Origin: an uncultured Pseudomonadota bacterium
GTDB lineage: Bacteria > Pseudomonadota > Gammaproteobacteria > Methylococcales > Methylomonadaceae
Assembly: GCA_903902945.1 (NCBI GenBank)
Contig: CAIUWU010000291.1
Coordinates: forward strand, 1-19,148
Length of the DNA stretch: 19,148 nucleotides
Direction: 5' to 3'
This document shows, piece by piece, positions 8,070 to 15,356 of the stretch. Under the pieces are notes generated by a model, which made no database searches, was not told the origin of the DNA, and saw only the letters and a program-made list of their open reading frames with translations. Within the stretch, counting starts at the first letter, position 1. Each line of letters opens with the position of its first letter. Position numbers and translations under genes: made by a program.

Positions 8070-8639
8070 ATGCTACTCGAAAACATTGACCAACAAGGAC
8101 TGACATTCATTACCTCGGTACTGGGACCCACCAGCACACCGGGCGTCAGCGCTTATCGGGGTGATCTGGTGTTGATTCAGGGCGCTTTCCGTGAAGGCTC
8201 CAGTATCGACCGTAAACCACCAGAATTATTGCTGCATCAAACCGCGATTCTGGCTGACAGCGAGCAGTTTATTTTTGTCAATGGCCTGTTTTCCGAGTTA
8301 CAGCAGGTTCCAATTTTCATCGAAAAATACCGTGCGGCACTCAACAGCCAGACTGTTACCTTGTTCTTTGTCGAAAATATTGCCAAACCGTTACTGATCA
8401 CCCTCGACGGCATTACCTTCAATTTTCTACCCTATAAAGATGGCATGGTCTGGAATGAAACCCTGGATCTGCTCTATATCGAAAAAGCCGACCTGAAAGG
8501 CCAATCTGCCGAAGATAAGGTATTAACCTGTTACGAAAGCGCTAAAACTTACAAGATCAAAACCGACCCGACAAGCTTTGAAGCGGCACTCGGCACCACT
8601 TTCGTCGTTAAAAAAGAAGCGGCGGTAGGGCCGGTCTGA
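8070..8639 (+). CDS. Unrecognised 189-residue protein in the rnf-nafY operon
   Basis: I do not recognise this family. The ATG at 8070 is chosen because AGGAGA lies 7 bases upstream; an open frame extends back to 7977 but runs into rnfH. The product is soluble-looking, with no signal peptide and no membrane segment. It has only one Cys (in LTCYESAK), so it does not look like an Fe-S protein. Alternating hydrophobic stretches (TVTLFFVEN, ITFNFLPY, LDLLYIEKADL) suggest a mainly beta or alpha/beta fold. Its stop shares a base with the following rhodanese start (TGATG). Close packing between rnfH and rhodanese-nafY implies a nitrogen-fixation role such as helping assemble or load Rnf or handling sulfur; this is inference from position only. 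Confidence 0.8.
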   Translation: MLLENIDQQGLTFITSVLGPTSTPGVSAYRGDLVLIQGAFREGSSIDRKPPELLLHQTAILADSEQFIFVNGLFSELQQVPIFIEKYRAALNSQTVTLFFVENIAKPLLITLDGITFNFLPYKDGMVWNETLDLLYIEKADLKGQSAEDKVLTCYESAKTYKIKTDPTSFEAALGTTFVVKKEAAVGPV

Positions 8640-8950
8640 TGGTCATGGGTCAGTTTCAAACCGTATCGGCGAAGGAAGCCCTGGCACTAGTCCAGGGCCC
8701 TGAGACACTGATTCTCGATTGTCGCGACTTGAAAGATTACCGGGCCGGTCATATCGACAATGCACTGCATGTGCATCAGCAATTACTCGACAAACTGCTG
8801 ACCAGCGCCAATAAACAACGACCATTGCTGTTTTACTGTTACTACGGCCATGCCAGTGAGCATGTCGCGGCAATGTTTGGCGATTTTGGCTTCCAGCAGG
8901 TTTACAGTCTCGCCGGCGGCTATGCCGGCTGGCACTCCCATTCTGATTGA
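8639..8950 (+). CDS. Single-domain rhodanese (nif-associated, RhdN-like)
   Basis: The 103-residue protein is a GlpE-type single rhodanese domain. It has the N-terminal VSAKEALALV and LILDCRD stretch, then RAGHIDNALHV. The active-site loop is FYCYYGHAS with catalytic Cys67, followed by the C-terminal SLAGGYAGW signature. It could carry persulfide sulfur for Fe-S or cofactor assembly, or act in redox sensing. A. vinelandii has a rhodanese gene (rhdN) in its regulatory nif cluster, which makes a nif role plausible. Its start is coupled to the preceding unknown gene. A second ATG two codons in is an alternative start. Confidence 0.9.
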   Translation: MVMGQFQTVSAKEALALVQGPETLILDCRDLKDYRAGHIDNALHVHQQLLDKLLTSANKQRPLLFYCYYGHASEHVAAMFGDFGFQQVYSLAGGYAGWHSHSD

Positions 8951-8960
8951 TAGGTGATTT

Positions 8961-9668
8961 ATGAACCAGTTATCCAGAGAAGTCGCCTTGCGCATTGCCT
9001 TGGCGGCCAGAGTTTTACCTGGGGTCGATGTCCCCAAACTGCTTGGCATTCTGCATGAAAAAGTCGGTTCACCGCTGAATGATGAAAAACTAAAAGCGAT
9101 TACCGTTACTAATCTTAAAACCGGCATCGGCAGTCTCGATGGCGAAGAAGATGGCGAGGACATCGGCATAGGTCTTGAGAACATCAAGCTGGCGGTACGC
9201 TATTTGTGGGGCGAAGAACAAGGTGATGAAGATCTGCCGGAAATCCAGCCTTACAAGGATGGTGATCTGCCGGAATCGATCCGGATCGCGGTCGCATCCA
9301 ACAGCGGCTCATTGCTGAATGGCCATTTTGGCTCCTGTATCCGCTTTCTGGTTTATCAGCTATCGCGCCACGATTACCGGCTGATTGACATTCGCTCGAC
9401 TATCGAAGCCGATAGCGCCGAGGACCGCAATCTGTTCCGGGCTAATTTGATCGAAGACTGTCATGTGTTGTTCGTACAGTCGATTGGGGGCCCGGCAGCG
9501 GCTAAAGTCATCCGGGCTGATATCTATCCGATCAAAGTGCCGGAGGTCATCGATGCGATTGACAAGCTAACTGAATTCCAGCAGGTGTTTGATAGCGCGC
9601 CCCCCTGGATGGCTAAAGCTCTCGGCCGCAGTGCCGAACAGCGTAAACGTTTTGCCGCACATGATTAA
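8961..9668 (+). CDS. nafY: NafY/NifY-type FeMo-cofactor and apo-NifDK binding protein
   Basis: NafY stabilises apo-dinitrogenase and binds FeMo-co before insertion. The 235-residue product has an N-terminal all-helical domain (about 1-85, SREVALRIALAARVLPGV), an acidic linker (about 60-105), and a C-terminal NifX-like cofactor-binding domain (106-232). The motif GHFGSC at 121-126 contains His122, corresponding to the FeMo-co ligand His121 of A. vinelandii NafY. LFVQSIGGPAAAKV and PPWMAKALG are further family signatures. It is the last gene of the rnf operon, 10 bases after the rhodanese. The two-domain architecture separates it from plain NifX. Confidence 0.92.
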   Translation: MNQLSREVALRIALAARVLPGVDVPKLLGILHEKVGSPLNDEKLKAITVTNLKTGIGSLDGEEDGEDIGIGLENIKLAVRYLWGEEQGDEDLPEIQPYKDGDLPESIRIAVASNSGSLLNGHFGSCIRFLVYQLSRHDYRLIDIRSTIEADSAEDRNLFRANLIEDCHVLFVQSIGGPAAAKVIRADIYPIKVPEVIDAIDKLTEFQQVFDSAPPWMAKALGRSAEQRKRFAAHD

Positions 9669-9763
9669 ACGGCGGCCCCCTGTCTGGCTGCAGTCAAAGC
9701 CTCTAACCCGGACTCACAAACACTGTAGACATCTATCACAGGATTTTTTTAAGCGGTAAATCA
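9669..9763. other. nafY-hemerythrin spacer, upstream part
   Basis: This stretch has no gene. It holds a T7 run at 9744-9750 preceded by only a very weak inverted repeat, so a terminator for the rnf operon is possible but not supported. Readthrough into the hemerythrin gene cannot be excluded. Confidence 0.5.
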
Positions 9764-9777
9764 TTGATATACATCAA
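9764..9777. promoter_or_regulatory. FNR/Anr box upstream of the bacteriohemerythrin gene
   Basis: TTGAT-ATAC-ATCAA is an exact match to the FNR/Anr consensus TTGAT-N4-ATCAA. It is centred about 70 bases before the ATG at 9841. An AT-rich -10-like hexamer near 9799-9804 would put the box about 41 bases before a start near 9812, the class II activator position. This indicates induction at low oxygen. Confidence 0.75.
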
Positions 9778-9840
9778 CAATAAATCCGATTTTGTGTGAA
9801 AAATAGCCACCTCCTAAACAACGACAACATGAGGTGACTT

Positions 9841-10236
9841 ATGGCATTAATTACCTGGACTGCTGAACAATACGGAACCAACGTTGGATTTGCCGATGAA
9901 GAACATAAAACTTTATTCGATCTGCTGAACAAACTGTATGACGAAGCCACCAGCGGCGCACCTCGTGCAACTGTCGGTGCTTCACTGGATGCCTTGATCG
10001 CTTATGTTGTCGATCACTTTGCTCATGAAGAAAAGGAAATGCTGGCCAAAAATTTTGGCGGTTATGAGCGTCACAAAGCCGAACATGACGCCTTGGTTGG
10101 CATCTGTGCCGATTTGCAAAAAAACTTCCATGCCGGCAATGCCGAAGTGACCGAAGACGTCGGTCAACTGGTTAAAGGCTGGCTCGACAAACACATTCCA
10201 ACTTATGACATGGGTTATTCAGACGCCCTGAAATAA
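9841..10236 (+). CDS. Bacteriohemerythrin (non-heme di-iron O2-binding protein)
   Basis: Hemerythrins bind O2 at a di-iron site. The 131-residue single-domain protein carries the full ligand set: His22 (DEEHKTLF), His59 and Glu63 (DHFAHEE), His78 and His82 (HKAEH), His118 and Asp123 (KHIPTYD). This is near-identical in layout to the Methylococcus bacteriohemerythrin, where the protein is thought to carry O2 to methane monooxygenase. Next to nif genes it could instead buffer or remove O2 near nitrogenase, or serve respiration at low O2. GAGGTG precedes the ATG at good spacing. The gene is a single-gene unit: FNR box upstream, strong hairpin downstream. Confidence 0.93.
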   Translation: MALITWTAEQYGTNVGFADEEHKTLFDLLNKLYDEATSGAPRATVGASLDALIAYVVDHFAHEEKEMLAKNFGGYERHKAEHDALVGICADLQKNFHAGNAEVTEDVGQLVKGWLDKHIPTYDMGYSDALK

Positions 10237-10244
10237 GTGGATTC

Positions 10245-10283
10245 GCGCTGACGGGACTTACCCGTCAGCGCCCTTTCGATTTT
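10245..10283 (+). terminator. Rho-independent-type terminator after bacteriohemerythrin
   Basis: An 11-bp perfect stem (10245-10255 pairs with 10261-10271) closes a 5-base loop. It is followed by a moderately T-rich stretch. It starts 8 bases after the hemerythrin stop and separates that gene from the nifE promoter. Confidence 0.8.
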
Positions 10284-10465
10284 CGCCTCACCCCTATCAG
10301 CAAATTCGCCGACCTGACTGTTAGCCTGTCGATGACCACTACCCGACCTAGTTAAGCGACCCCGGCTGATCACCAATTAGCAGGCCCTCTGCCTGGCCGC
10401 TGCCGTACCGAGTACTAGTTTTGTCAGTCGCGCTGGATGACCATCACGACACAAATTAGGCTATT
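10284..10465. other. hemerythrin-nifE spacer, upstream part
   Basis: I see no gene here. The only structure noted is a 6-bp inverted repeat (ACAAAT / ATTTGT, 10451-10468) that overlaps the NifA site downstream. The rest of the 333-base gap holds the NifA, IHF and sigma-54 elements listed separately. Confidence 0.5.
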
Positions 10466-10481
10466 TGTCGGTTTTACGACA
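10466..10481. promoter_or_regulatory. NifA upstream activating sequence for nifE
   Basis: TGT-CGGTTTTACG-ACA is an exact TGT-N10-ACA match inside the longer palindrome TTGTC-N8-GACAA. It ends 44 bases before the -24 GG, close for a NifA site but within looping range given the IHF site between. Over a 19-base core it differs at only two positions from the site at 2375-2390. Confidence 0.78.
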
Positions 10482-10494
10482 AACCCCGACAAAA

Positions 10495-10507
10495 TAAACC
10501 ATTGATT
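10495..10507 (-). promoter_or_regulatory. IHF binding site between NifA site and nifE promoter
   Basis: Read on the minus strand, AATCAATGGTTTA is a full match to the IHF consensus WATCAANNNNTTR. It sits in an AT-rich segment between the NifA site and the -24 element, where IHF bends DNA to bring NifA to the sigma-54 polymerase. Confidence 0.65.
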
Positions 10508-10523
10508 TTCAATTAGTTAAAAA

Positions 10524-10539
10524 TGGCATACCGGTTGCT
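10524..10539 (+). promoter_or_regulatory. sigma-54 (-24/-12) promoter for the nifEN operon
   Basis: TGGCATACCGGTTGCT has GG at 10525-10526 and GC at 10537-10538 with correct spacing and near-consensus flanks. It starts 46 bases before the nifE ATG, giving an expected transcript start near 10550. The TTG that opens a longer nifE frame lies at 10540, before this start, so it is not used. Confidence 0.85.
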
Positions 10540-10569
10540 TTGTATTCTTGCAAAGACCGAGGTAGCCCC

Positions 10570-12006
10570 ATGAAATCGACTAAAGACATTGCAGAGCTGT
10601 TAGATGAACCGGCTTGTGAACATAACAAAAAGGAAAAATCCGGCTGTGCCAAACCCAAACCAGGCGCCTCTGCCGGCGGCTGTGCTTTCGATGGTGCGCA
10701 AATCGCCCTGTTACCGATTGCCGATGTCGCCCATATCGTTCACGGCCCGATAGCCTGCGCCGGTAGTTCCTGGGATAACCGTGGCACCCGTTCCTCAGGT
10801 GCCGATCTGTACAGGACCGGCATGACTACCGACCTGACCGAGCAGGATATTGTCATGGGTCGCAGCGAAAAACGGCTGTTTCACGCCATCAAACAGGCGA
10901 TCGAAACTTATCAGCCACCTGCGGTATTCGTTTACAACACCTGTGTGCCGGCTCTGATCGGCGATGACCTGAACGCAGTTTGCCAGTCTGCCAGCGAACA
11001 CTGGCAGGTACCGGTGATTCCGGTTGACTGTGCCGGTTTTTACGGCACCAAAAATCTGGGCAACCGGATTGCCGGTGATGCGATGGTGACGCATGTGGTT
11101 GGCAGCCGCGAGCCCGATCCTCTGCCAGCAGACGCCGAACGTCCCGGCTTCAGGATCCACGATGTCAATCTGATCGGTGAATACAACATCGCCGGTGAAT
11201 TCTGGCATGTCCTGCCGTTACTAGATGAAATGGGCTTGCGAGTGTTGTGTACCTTATCCGGCGATGCCCGGTTTCGCGAAGTGCAGACCATGCACAAAGC
11301 CGAAGTCAATATGATGGTGTGTTCCAAAGCCATGGTGAATGTCGCCCGCCGCCTGCAACAAAAATTTGGCACCCCCTGGTTTGAAGGCAGTTTCTACGGC
11401 ATTACCGATACCAGTCAGGCACTGCGCGATTTCGCCCGGCAACTCAACGATCAGGATTTAAGCGCCAGAACCGAAGCGATTATCCAGCGCGAAGAGCAGC
11501 GGATTCGCACCGCACTGGCTCCCTGGAAATCGCGACTGGCCGGCAAACGGGTGCTCCTGTTTACCGGTGGCGTAAAAAGCTGGTCGGTCATCTCCGCCTT
11601 ACAAGATCTGGGTATGGTAGTAGTTGCCACTGGCACCAAAAAATCCACCGAAGAAGATAAAGCCCGGATTCGTGAGCTGATGGGCGACAACACGCTGATG
11701 ATCGAAGATGGCAGCCCCCGCGCCTTATTAAAAGTGGTGCATGACTATCAGGCCGACATTCTGATCGCCGGAGGCCGCAATATGTACACCGCCTTAAAAG
11801 CGCGAATTCCTTTTCTCGATATCAATCAGGAACGCGAATTCGGATACGAAGGCTATCAAGGCATGCTGGAACTGGTCAGACAACTGGCATTGACACTGGA
11901 AAGTCCGGTGTGGTCTGCGGCACGCCGACCAGCGCCTTGGCATGGCAAGCCAATCAGATCACAACAAACAGCACCCATTTCAGCCATTCACACCGGACTT
12001 GCCTAA
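10570..12006 (+). CDS. nifE: NifE, FeMo-cofactor scaffold subunit alpha
   Basis: NifE forms an alpha2-beta2 scaffold with NifN on which the NifB-derived precursor matures to FeMo-co before transfer to NifDK. The 478-residue product has cluster cysteines Cys38 (GGCAFDGAQI), Cys63 (GPIACAGSSWDNRGT) and Cys125 (YNTCVPALIGDD). Cys251 (MMVCSKAM) matches A. vinelandii Cys250. All four keep the same one-residue offset from the known numbering. A GAGGTA ribosome site precedes the ATG at 10570. It is the first gene of a long operon under a NifA/IHF/sigma-54 promoter. nifN begins one base after the stop. Confidence 0.97.
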   Translation: MKSTKDIAELLDEPACEHNKKEKSGCAKPKPGASAGGCAFDGAQIALLPIADVAHIVHGPIACAGSSWDNRGTRSSGADLYRTGMTTDLTEQDIVMGRSEKRLFHAIKQAIETYQPPAVFVYNTCVPALIGDDLNAVCQSASEHWQVPVIPVDCAGFYGTKNLGNRIAGDAMVTHVVGSREPDPLPADAERPGFRIHDVNLIGEYNIAGEFWHVLPLLDEMGLRVLCTLSGDARFREVQTMHKAEVNMMVCSKAMVNVARRLQQKFGTPWFEGSFYGITDTSQALRDFARQLNDQDLSARTEAIIQREEQRIRTALAPWKSRLAGKRVLLFTGGVKSWSVISALQDLGMVVVATGTKKSTEEDKARIRELMGDNTLMIEDGSPRALLKVVHDYQADILIAGGRNMYTALKARIPFLDINQEREFGYEGYQGMLELVRQLALTLESPVWSAARRPAPWHGKPIRSQQTAPISAIHTGLA

Positions 12007-12007
12007 T

Positions 12008-13402
12008 ATGGCCAATATCATCAAACGTAATAAGGCGCTGTCGGTTAATCCACTCAAAGCCAGTCAGCCGGTCGGTGGCTCGTTGGCCTGTCTGGGTTTC
12101 GACCGCGCCATGCCTTTGCTGCATGGATCACAAGGTTGCACCGCATTTGCCAAAGTGTTCTTCGTTCGCCACTTTCGTGAACCTATCCCGCTGCAATCGA
12201 CAGCCATGGATCAATCCAGCGCCATCATGGGGGCGGATGAAAATGTAATCGAGGCACTCAGAACCATCGCCGAAAAATCCAGTCCCGAGCTGATTACGGT
12301 ACTGACTACCGGACTGGCAGAGACCCAGGGCTGCGATGTTCAGCGCAATATCAAACAGTTTCGCGACCGCTACCCTCAGTTTGACCGGGTAGCGGTGGTT
12401 GCTGTCAATACCCCAGACTTCAGCGGCTGTGTGGAAAGCGGTTATGCGGCTACGGTTTATGAAATCATCAAAGCCCTGGTACCCGATGCCCGCAGCGCCG
12501 GTACTGTTCCTGGCAGCCGCAAACGCCAAGTCAATGTTCTAGCCAGCGCCATGCTGACACCCGGTGATCTCGACGCGCTGAAACAACTGATCGAAGCCTT
12601 CAATCTGCGTCCGCTGTTAATACCCGATCTATCGGAATCCTTGGATGGCTGCCTGACGGAGGCCGATTTCTCGCCAGTGACCACCGGCGGCACGCTGATA
12701 TCCGAATTACGCAGCCTCGGCGAAGCCTGTGCCACCTTGGTCATCGGCGATGCCTTACAAAAAAGCGGTGAACTGTTGCAGGAAAAAACCGGCGTTCCCA
12801 GTCATTATTTTTCTCATCTTTATGGTCTGGAAGCCAACGACAACCTAATACTGCAACTGGCTGAAATCAGCGCTCAGCCAGTACCACCGCGCATAGAACG
12901 TCAGCGCGCCCAATTACAGGATGCCATGCTCGACACCCATTTCATGCTCGGTCAGTTACGGGTAGCAATTGCCGCCGATCCCGACCACTTACACGCCTTT
13001 ATCGATCTGTTGCAAAGCATGGGCGCCGAGATAGTGGCCGCCGTCAGTGCCAGTAATAGCCCGAGTCTGTCAGCTATCAATCTGGACACCATCAAAATCG
13101 GCGATCTGGAAGACCTCGAACAGCTGGCCAGAGAGCATGACGCCCAATTACTGATCGGCAATTCACATGCCCTGGCCAGCGCCGAACGCTTGTCGATTCC
13201 GCTGCTACGCAGCGGTTTTCCGCTTTATGACCAGATCGGTGGCTACCAGAAAACTTGGATCGGCTATCACGGCAGCCGGCAGACCCTGTTTGATCTGGCT
13301 AATCTGGTCATCCACTTCGCCCATCAGGACATTGAGATATATCGATCTGCCTATGCACAGAAACCTGAAACCGAACTAGCGCGCCCTGCTTTATGTCATT
13401 AA
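12008..13402 (+). CDS. nifN: NifN, FeMo-cofactor scaffold subunit beta
   Basis: NifN is the beta subunit of the NifEN scaffold. The 464-residue product starts MANIIKRNKALSVNPLKASQ, the usual NifN N-terminus, so the in-frame ATG at 11942 inside nifE is rejected. Cys44 in HGSQGCTAFAKVFFVRHF is the expected cluster ligand, and IPLQSTAMDQSSAIMG is a strong family signature. The ribosome site is weak and the start follows the nifE stop by one base, so translation is probably coupled. The 3' end overlaps nifX by 10 bases. Confidence 0.97.
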   Translation: MANIIKRNKALSVNPLKASQPVGGSLACLGFDRAMPLLHGSQGCTAFAKVFFVRHFREPIPLQSTAMDQSSAIMGADENVIEALRTIAEKSSPELITVLTTGLAETQGCDVQRNIKQFRDRYPQFDRVAVVAVNTPDFSGCVESGYAATVYEIIKALVPDARSAGTVPGSRKRQVNVLASAMLTPGDLDALKQLIEAFNLRPLLIPDLSESLDGCLTEADFSPVTTGGTLISELRSLGEACATLVIGDALQKSGELLQEKTGVPSHYFSHLYGLEANDNLILQLAEISAQPVPPRIERQRAQLQDAMLDTHFMLGQLRVAIAADPDHLHAFIDLLQSMGAEIVAAVSASNSPSLSAINLDTIKIGDLEDLEQLAREHDAQLLIGNSHALASAERLSIPLLRSGFPLYDQIGGYQKTWIGYHGSRQTLFDLANLVIHFAHQDIEIYRSAYAQKPETELARPALCH

Positions 13403-13878
13403 CCCGTCGAATGCAGGTGTTACACCAACCCTCACAGAGTTTAGCTATGGATACTGCGATTAAAGTTGCCTTTGCCAGTGACAACATGATTCAGGTTAAT
13501 CAGCATTTTGGTTCTGCCAAAGCCTTTGCCATTTATGCGGTTGATCCTGATCACTACGAACTGCTGGAAGCCGCCCAGTTTGGCGAGCTGGCCCAGGACG
13601 GCAATGAGGCCAAGCTGTCGGTGAAGATTCAATTACTGGCAGGCTGCGCGGCGGTTTATTGTCAGGCCATCGGTGCCTCGGCAATCAAACAGCTGGTTGA
13701 CCGAAAAATACAGCCGATCAAAGTCCATGAAGGCAGCCTTATCACCGAATTGTTGACCGATTTACAACAGGAAATGCAATCCGGCCCTTCTAGCTGGCTG
13801 GCCAAAGCCATAGCCCAGCATCAATCGCCCGACCCCAACCGTTTCAGCCAGATGGCGGAAGAAAACTGGGATGAATGA
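13393..13878 (+). CDS. nifX: NifX, NifB-co/VK-cluster binding protein
   Basis: NifX binds the FeMo-co precursors NifB-co and VK-cluster and passes them to or from NifEN. The 161-residue product starts MSLTRRMQVL. This resembles the A. vinelandii NifX N-terminus (about 158 residues), so the start inside nifN is preferred over the ATG at 13450. The motif NQHFGSAK contains His38 of the NifX/NafY cofactor-binding fold. FGELAQDGNEAKL, GPSSWLAKAI and the final ENWDE are further family features. The 10-base overlap with nifN suggests translational coupling. Confidence 0.95.
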   Translation: MSLTRRMQVLHQPSQSLAMDTAIKVAFASDNMIQVNQHFGSAKAFAIYAVDPDHYELLEAAQFGELAQDGNEAKLSVKIQLLAGCAAVYCQAIGASAIKQLVDRKIQPIKVHEGSLITELLTDLQQEMQSGPSSWLAKAIAQHQSPDPNRFSQMAEENWDE

Positions 13879-13922
13879 CAGCACAAGCTGTCTGCCAACT
13901 TTAAACCGAACAGGAGAACATC

Positions 13923-14396
13923 ATGAGCGAAACCCCTCTTCTCATCCAGGCCGATGATCCTTATCTGGCCTCGGATGTCGTGTCCGAAATGCTGAAACAG
14001 CTGCGTGCACTGGACACTTATGACAATTATCAGGGCTGGCCGGTGGAAAAAATCATCGATCCGCTGGTACTTAGCAAAGAACGCAAGCGGGAAATTCCTA
14101 TCGTCGGTGATCCCGATGAAACCACCCTAGCCAGAGTCAAAGCTTATTACAACGCGATTGCCTCGCTGATCGAAAAACAGTCCGGCCTGATGGCGGTACC
14201 GATTATCAATATTTCTCACGAAGGTTTTGGCCGGGCTCTGGTCATCGTCGGCAAACTGATCGTGGTCGATAAAATCCTGCGTGATGTGCATCGCTTTGGC
14301 TTTCCCAGCCTGGAAGATCTGTCCACCAAAACCGAAAGCGTGGTTGAAAAGGCAATCGGCCTGATTGACCAGTTCAGAGTCGTCGCAGAATCCTGA
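13923..14396 (+). CDS. NifX-associated protein, DUF269 family
   Basis: The 157-residue protein belongs to the DUF269 (NifX-associated, A. vinelandii ORF5) family, found almost only next to nifX. Typical stretches are LRALDTYDNYQGWP, REIPIVGDPD, YYNAIASLIEK and FGRALVIVGKLIVVDK. It has no Cys and is probably soluble. Function is not firmly established; conservation and position suggest a part in FeMo-co assembly. AGGAGA lies 7 bases before the ATG. It is 44 bases after nifX and 8 bases before the DUF683 gene. Confidence 0.93.
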   Translation: MSETPLLIQADDPYLASDVVSEMLKQLRALDTYDNYQGWPVEKIIDPLVLSKERKREIPIVGDPDETTLARVKAYYNAIASLIEKQSGLMAVPIINISHEGFGRALVIVGKLIVVDKILRDVHRFGFPSLEDLSTKTESVVEKAIGLIDQFRVVAES

Positions 14397-14404
14397 GGTG
14401 GTAT

Positions 14405-14620
14405 ATGGATCAAGACACACTGAAACAACTGGAAAAAGACGTCAAAAAAACCAAGCGTCTAGCTGGTGAAGCGGCAATGGAATTACATGATTTGATCGAA
14501 GATCGCCTACCGGATGCCTATCTGGAACTCATGGCAACCGCACAAAAAACCTTTGATGCTTGCCAGGCCTGGGATCAGGCCAATCAGAAATTTCAGGCAG
14601 CCAGCCGCGCAACCGTTTGA
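14405..14620 (+). CDS. Small helical nif protein, DUF683 (CCE_0567) family
   Basis: The 71-residue product is all-helical with heptad-like spacing and matches the DUF683 / CCE_0567 family that follows the DUF269 gene in many nif clusters (A. vinelandii ORF6). LKQLEKDVKKTKRLAGEAA and MELHDLIEDRLP are characteristic. It probably forms a helical hairpin dimer. Function is unknown; a metal-binding or chaperone role for FeMo-co assembly is only inferred. GAGGTG precedes the ATG at good spacing. It lies between the DUF269 gene and ferredoxin III, 9 bases from the latter. Confidence 0.92.
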   Translation: MDQDTLKQLEKDVKKTKRLAGEAAMELHDLIEDRLPDAYLELMATAQKTFDACQAWDQANQKFQAASRATV

Positions 14621-14629
14621 GGAATCTTC

Positions 14630-14944
14630 ATGAGCAAATTGATAACCGGCACGACCTTTGGCGGCAGTGAATGGACACCGGCTTTCGTCAGTCATCTCAA
14701 CCAGCGCACTTGCATCGGCTGCGGCCGCTGTTTCAAGGTCTGCCCGCGCGATGTGTTCGATCTGGTCGATAAAGATGATCTGGAACTGGACGAAGCTTTT
14801 GACGATGACTACGCCGATTTCGAAGATGACGACAACAGCATGGTAATGAACCTTAAAAACCCGGACGACTGCATAGGCTGCGAAGCCTGCTCGAAAGTCT
14901 GTCCGAAAAACTGTTTCACTCATCAACCCAAACAGGCCGCCTGA
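14630..14944 (+). CDS. fdxB: Ferredoxin III, nif-specific 2[4Fe-4S] ferredoxin
   Basis: The 104-residue protein has two CxxCxxCxxxCP motifs at C28/31/34/38 and C81/84/87/91. They are separated by a strongly acidic insert (about 46-68, mostly Asp and Glu). This is the nif-specific ferredoxin III (FdxB) arrangement. It is a probable electron donor for nitrogenase or for the reductive steps of cofactor assembly, and could accept electrons from Rnf. Extra Cys95 follows the second motif. A GAGG-like site precedes the ATG. The gene sits at the usual place after DUF683. Confidence 0.93.
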   Translation: MSKLITGTTFGGSEWTPAFVSHLNQRTCIGCGRCFKVCPRDVFDLVDKDDLELDEAFDDDYADFEDDDNSMVMNLKNPDDCIGCEACSKVCPKNCFTHQPKQAA

Positions 14945-14962
14945 GCCGGCTCTCTGCCGGCT
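14944..14962 (+). terminator. Small hairpin between fdxB and the [2Fe-2S] ferredoxin gene
   Basis: A 7-bp GC-rich stem (14944-14950 with 14956-14962) with a 5-base loop starts at the fdxB stop codon. No T-run follows, so it may be a partial terminator, an RNA stability element or chance. The next gene is 36 bases on. Confidence 0.35.
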
Positions 14963-14998
14963 TGGGTTGCTGATTTGTCAGTCAACAGGAGCACTAAA

Positions 14999-15322
14999 AT
15001 GCCGCGTCCGCAAAAACACGTTTTTATCTGTACCCAGAATCGCCCGCAGGGACATCCCCGCGGCTCCTGCGCTGCCAATGGCAGTGCTGAAGTAATTAAT
15101 GAATTCATCAATCAAATTCAAAACCGCAATCTGTTCGACAAAATCGCCCTGACCAATACCGGCTGTCTGGGACCTTGCACACTAGGGCCCAGTGTGCTGG
15201 TTTATCCGGAAGGCGTTTTGTATGCACGCATCAGCAAAGACGATGTTACGACCATCATTGATCAGCATTTACTGGGCGGCGAGGTGGTAGAACAACTGCA
15301 AGCCTCGTCTGAAATCTGGTAA
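14999..15322 (+). CDS. Thioredoxin-like [2Fe-2S] ferredoxin (Shethna protein I type)
   Basis: The 107-residue product matches the A. vinelandii [2Fe-2S] protein I / Clostridium pasteurianum [2Fe-2S] ferredoxin family, which has a thioredoxin-like fold. Cluster ligands are Cys11 (FICTQNRPQGHPRGSC), Cys24, Cys56 and Cys60 (TGCLGPC). VLVYPEGVLYARI, EQL and the C-terminal EIW fit the family. It is found near nif genes in A. vinelandii and is thought to interact with nitrogenase, but its precise role is unsettled. The ATG at 14999 has AGGAG 8 bases upstream and removes eight poorly fitting residues of a longer frame from 14975. Confidence 0.93.
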   Translation: MPRPQKHVFICTQNRPQGHPRGSCAANGSAEVINEFINQIQNRNLFDKIALTNTGCLGPCTLGPSVLVYPEGVLYARISKDDVTTIIDQHLLGGEVVEQLQASSEIW

Positions 15323-15356
15323 TGGCCGGATTCAAGTTTGAGAAGCGGAGCTAATC

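Noticed and set aside
9724..9740. Possible NifA site TGT-N11-ACA before the hemerythrin gene
   Set aside because: The spacer is 11 rather than 10 bases and there is no -24/-12 promoter downstream; the FNR box explains the region better.
9722..9752. Possible rnf operon terminator before a T7 run
   Set aside because: The inverted repeat before the T-run pairs over only about four bases.
10540..10569. Longer nifE from TTG at 10540
   Set aside because: It lies at the end of the -12 element, upstream of the expected transcript start; ATG at 10570 has GAGGTA at the right distance.
11942..12007. Longer nifN starting inside nifE
   Set aside because: The added residues do not match NifN, whereas the product from 12008 starts with the usual NifN N-terminus.
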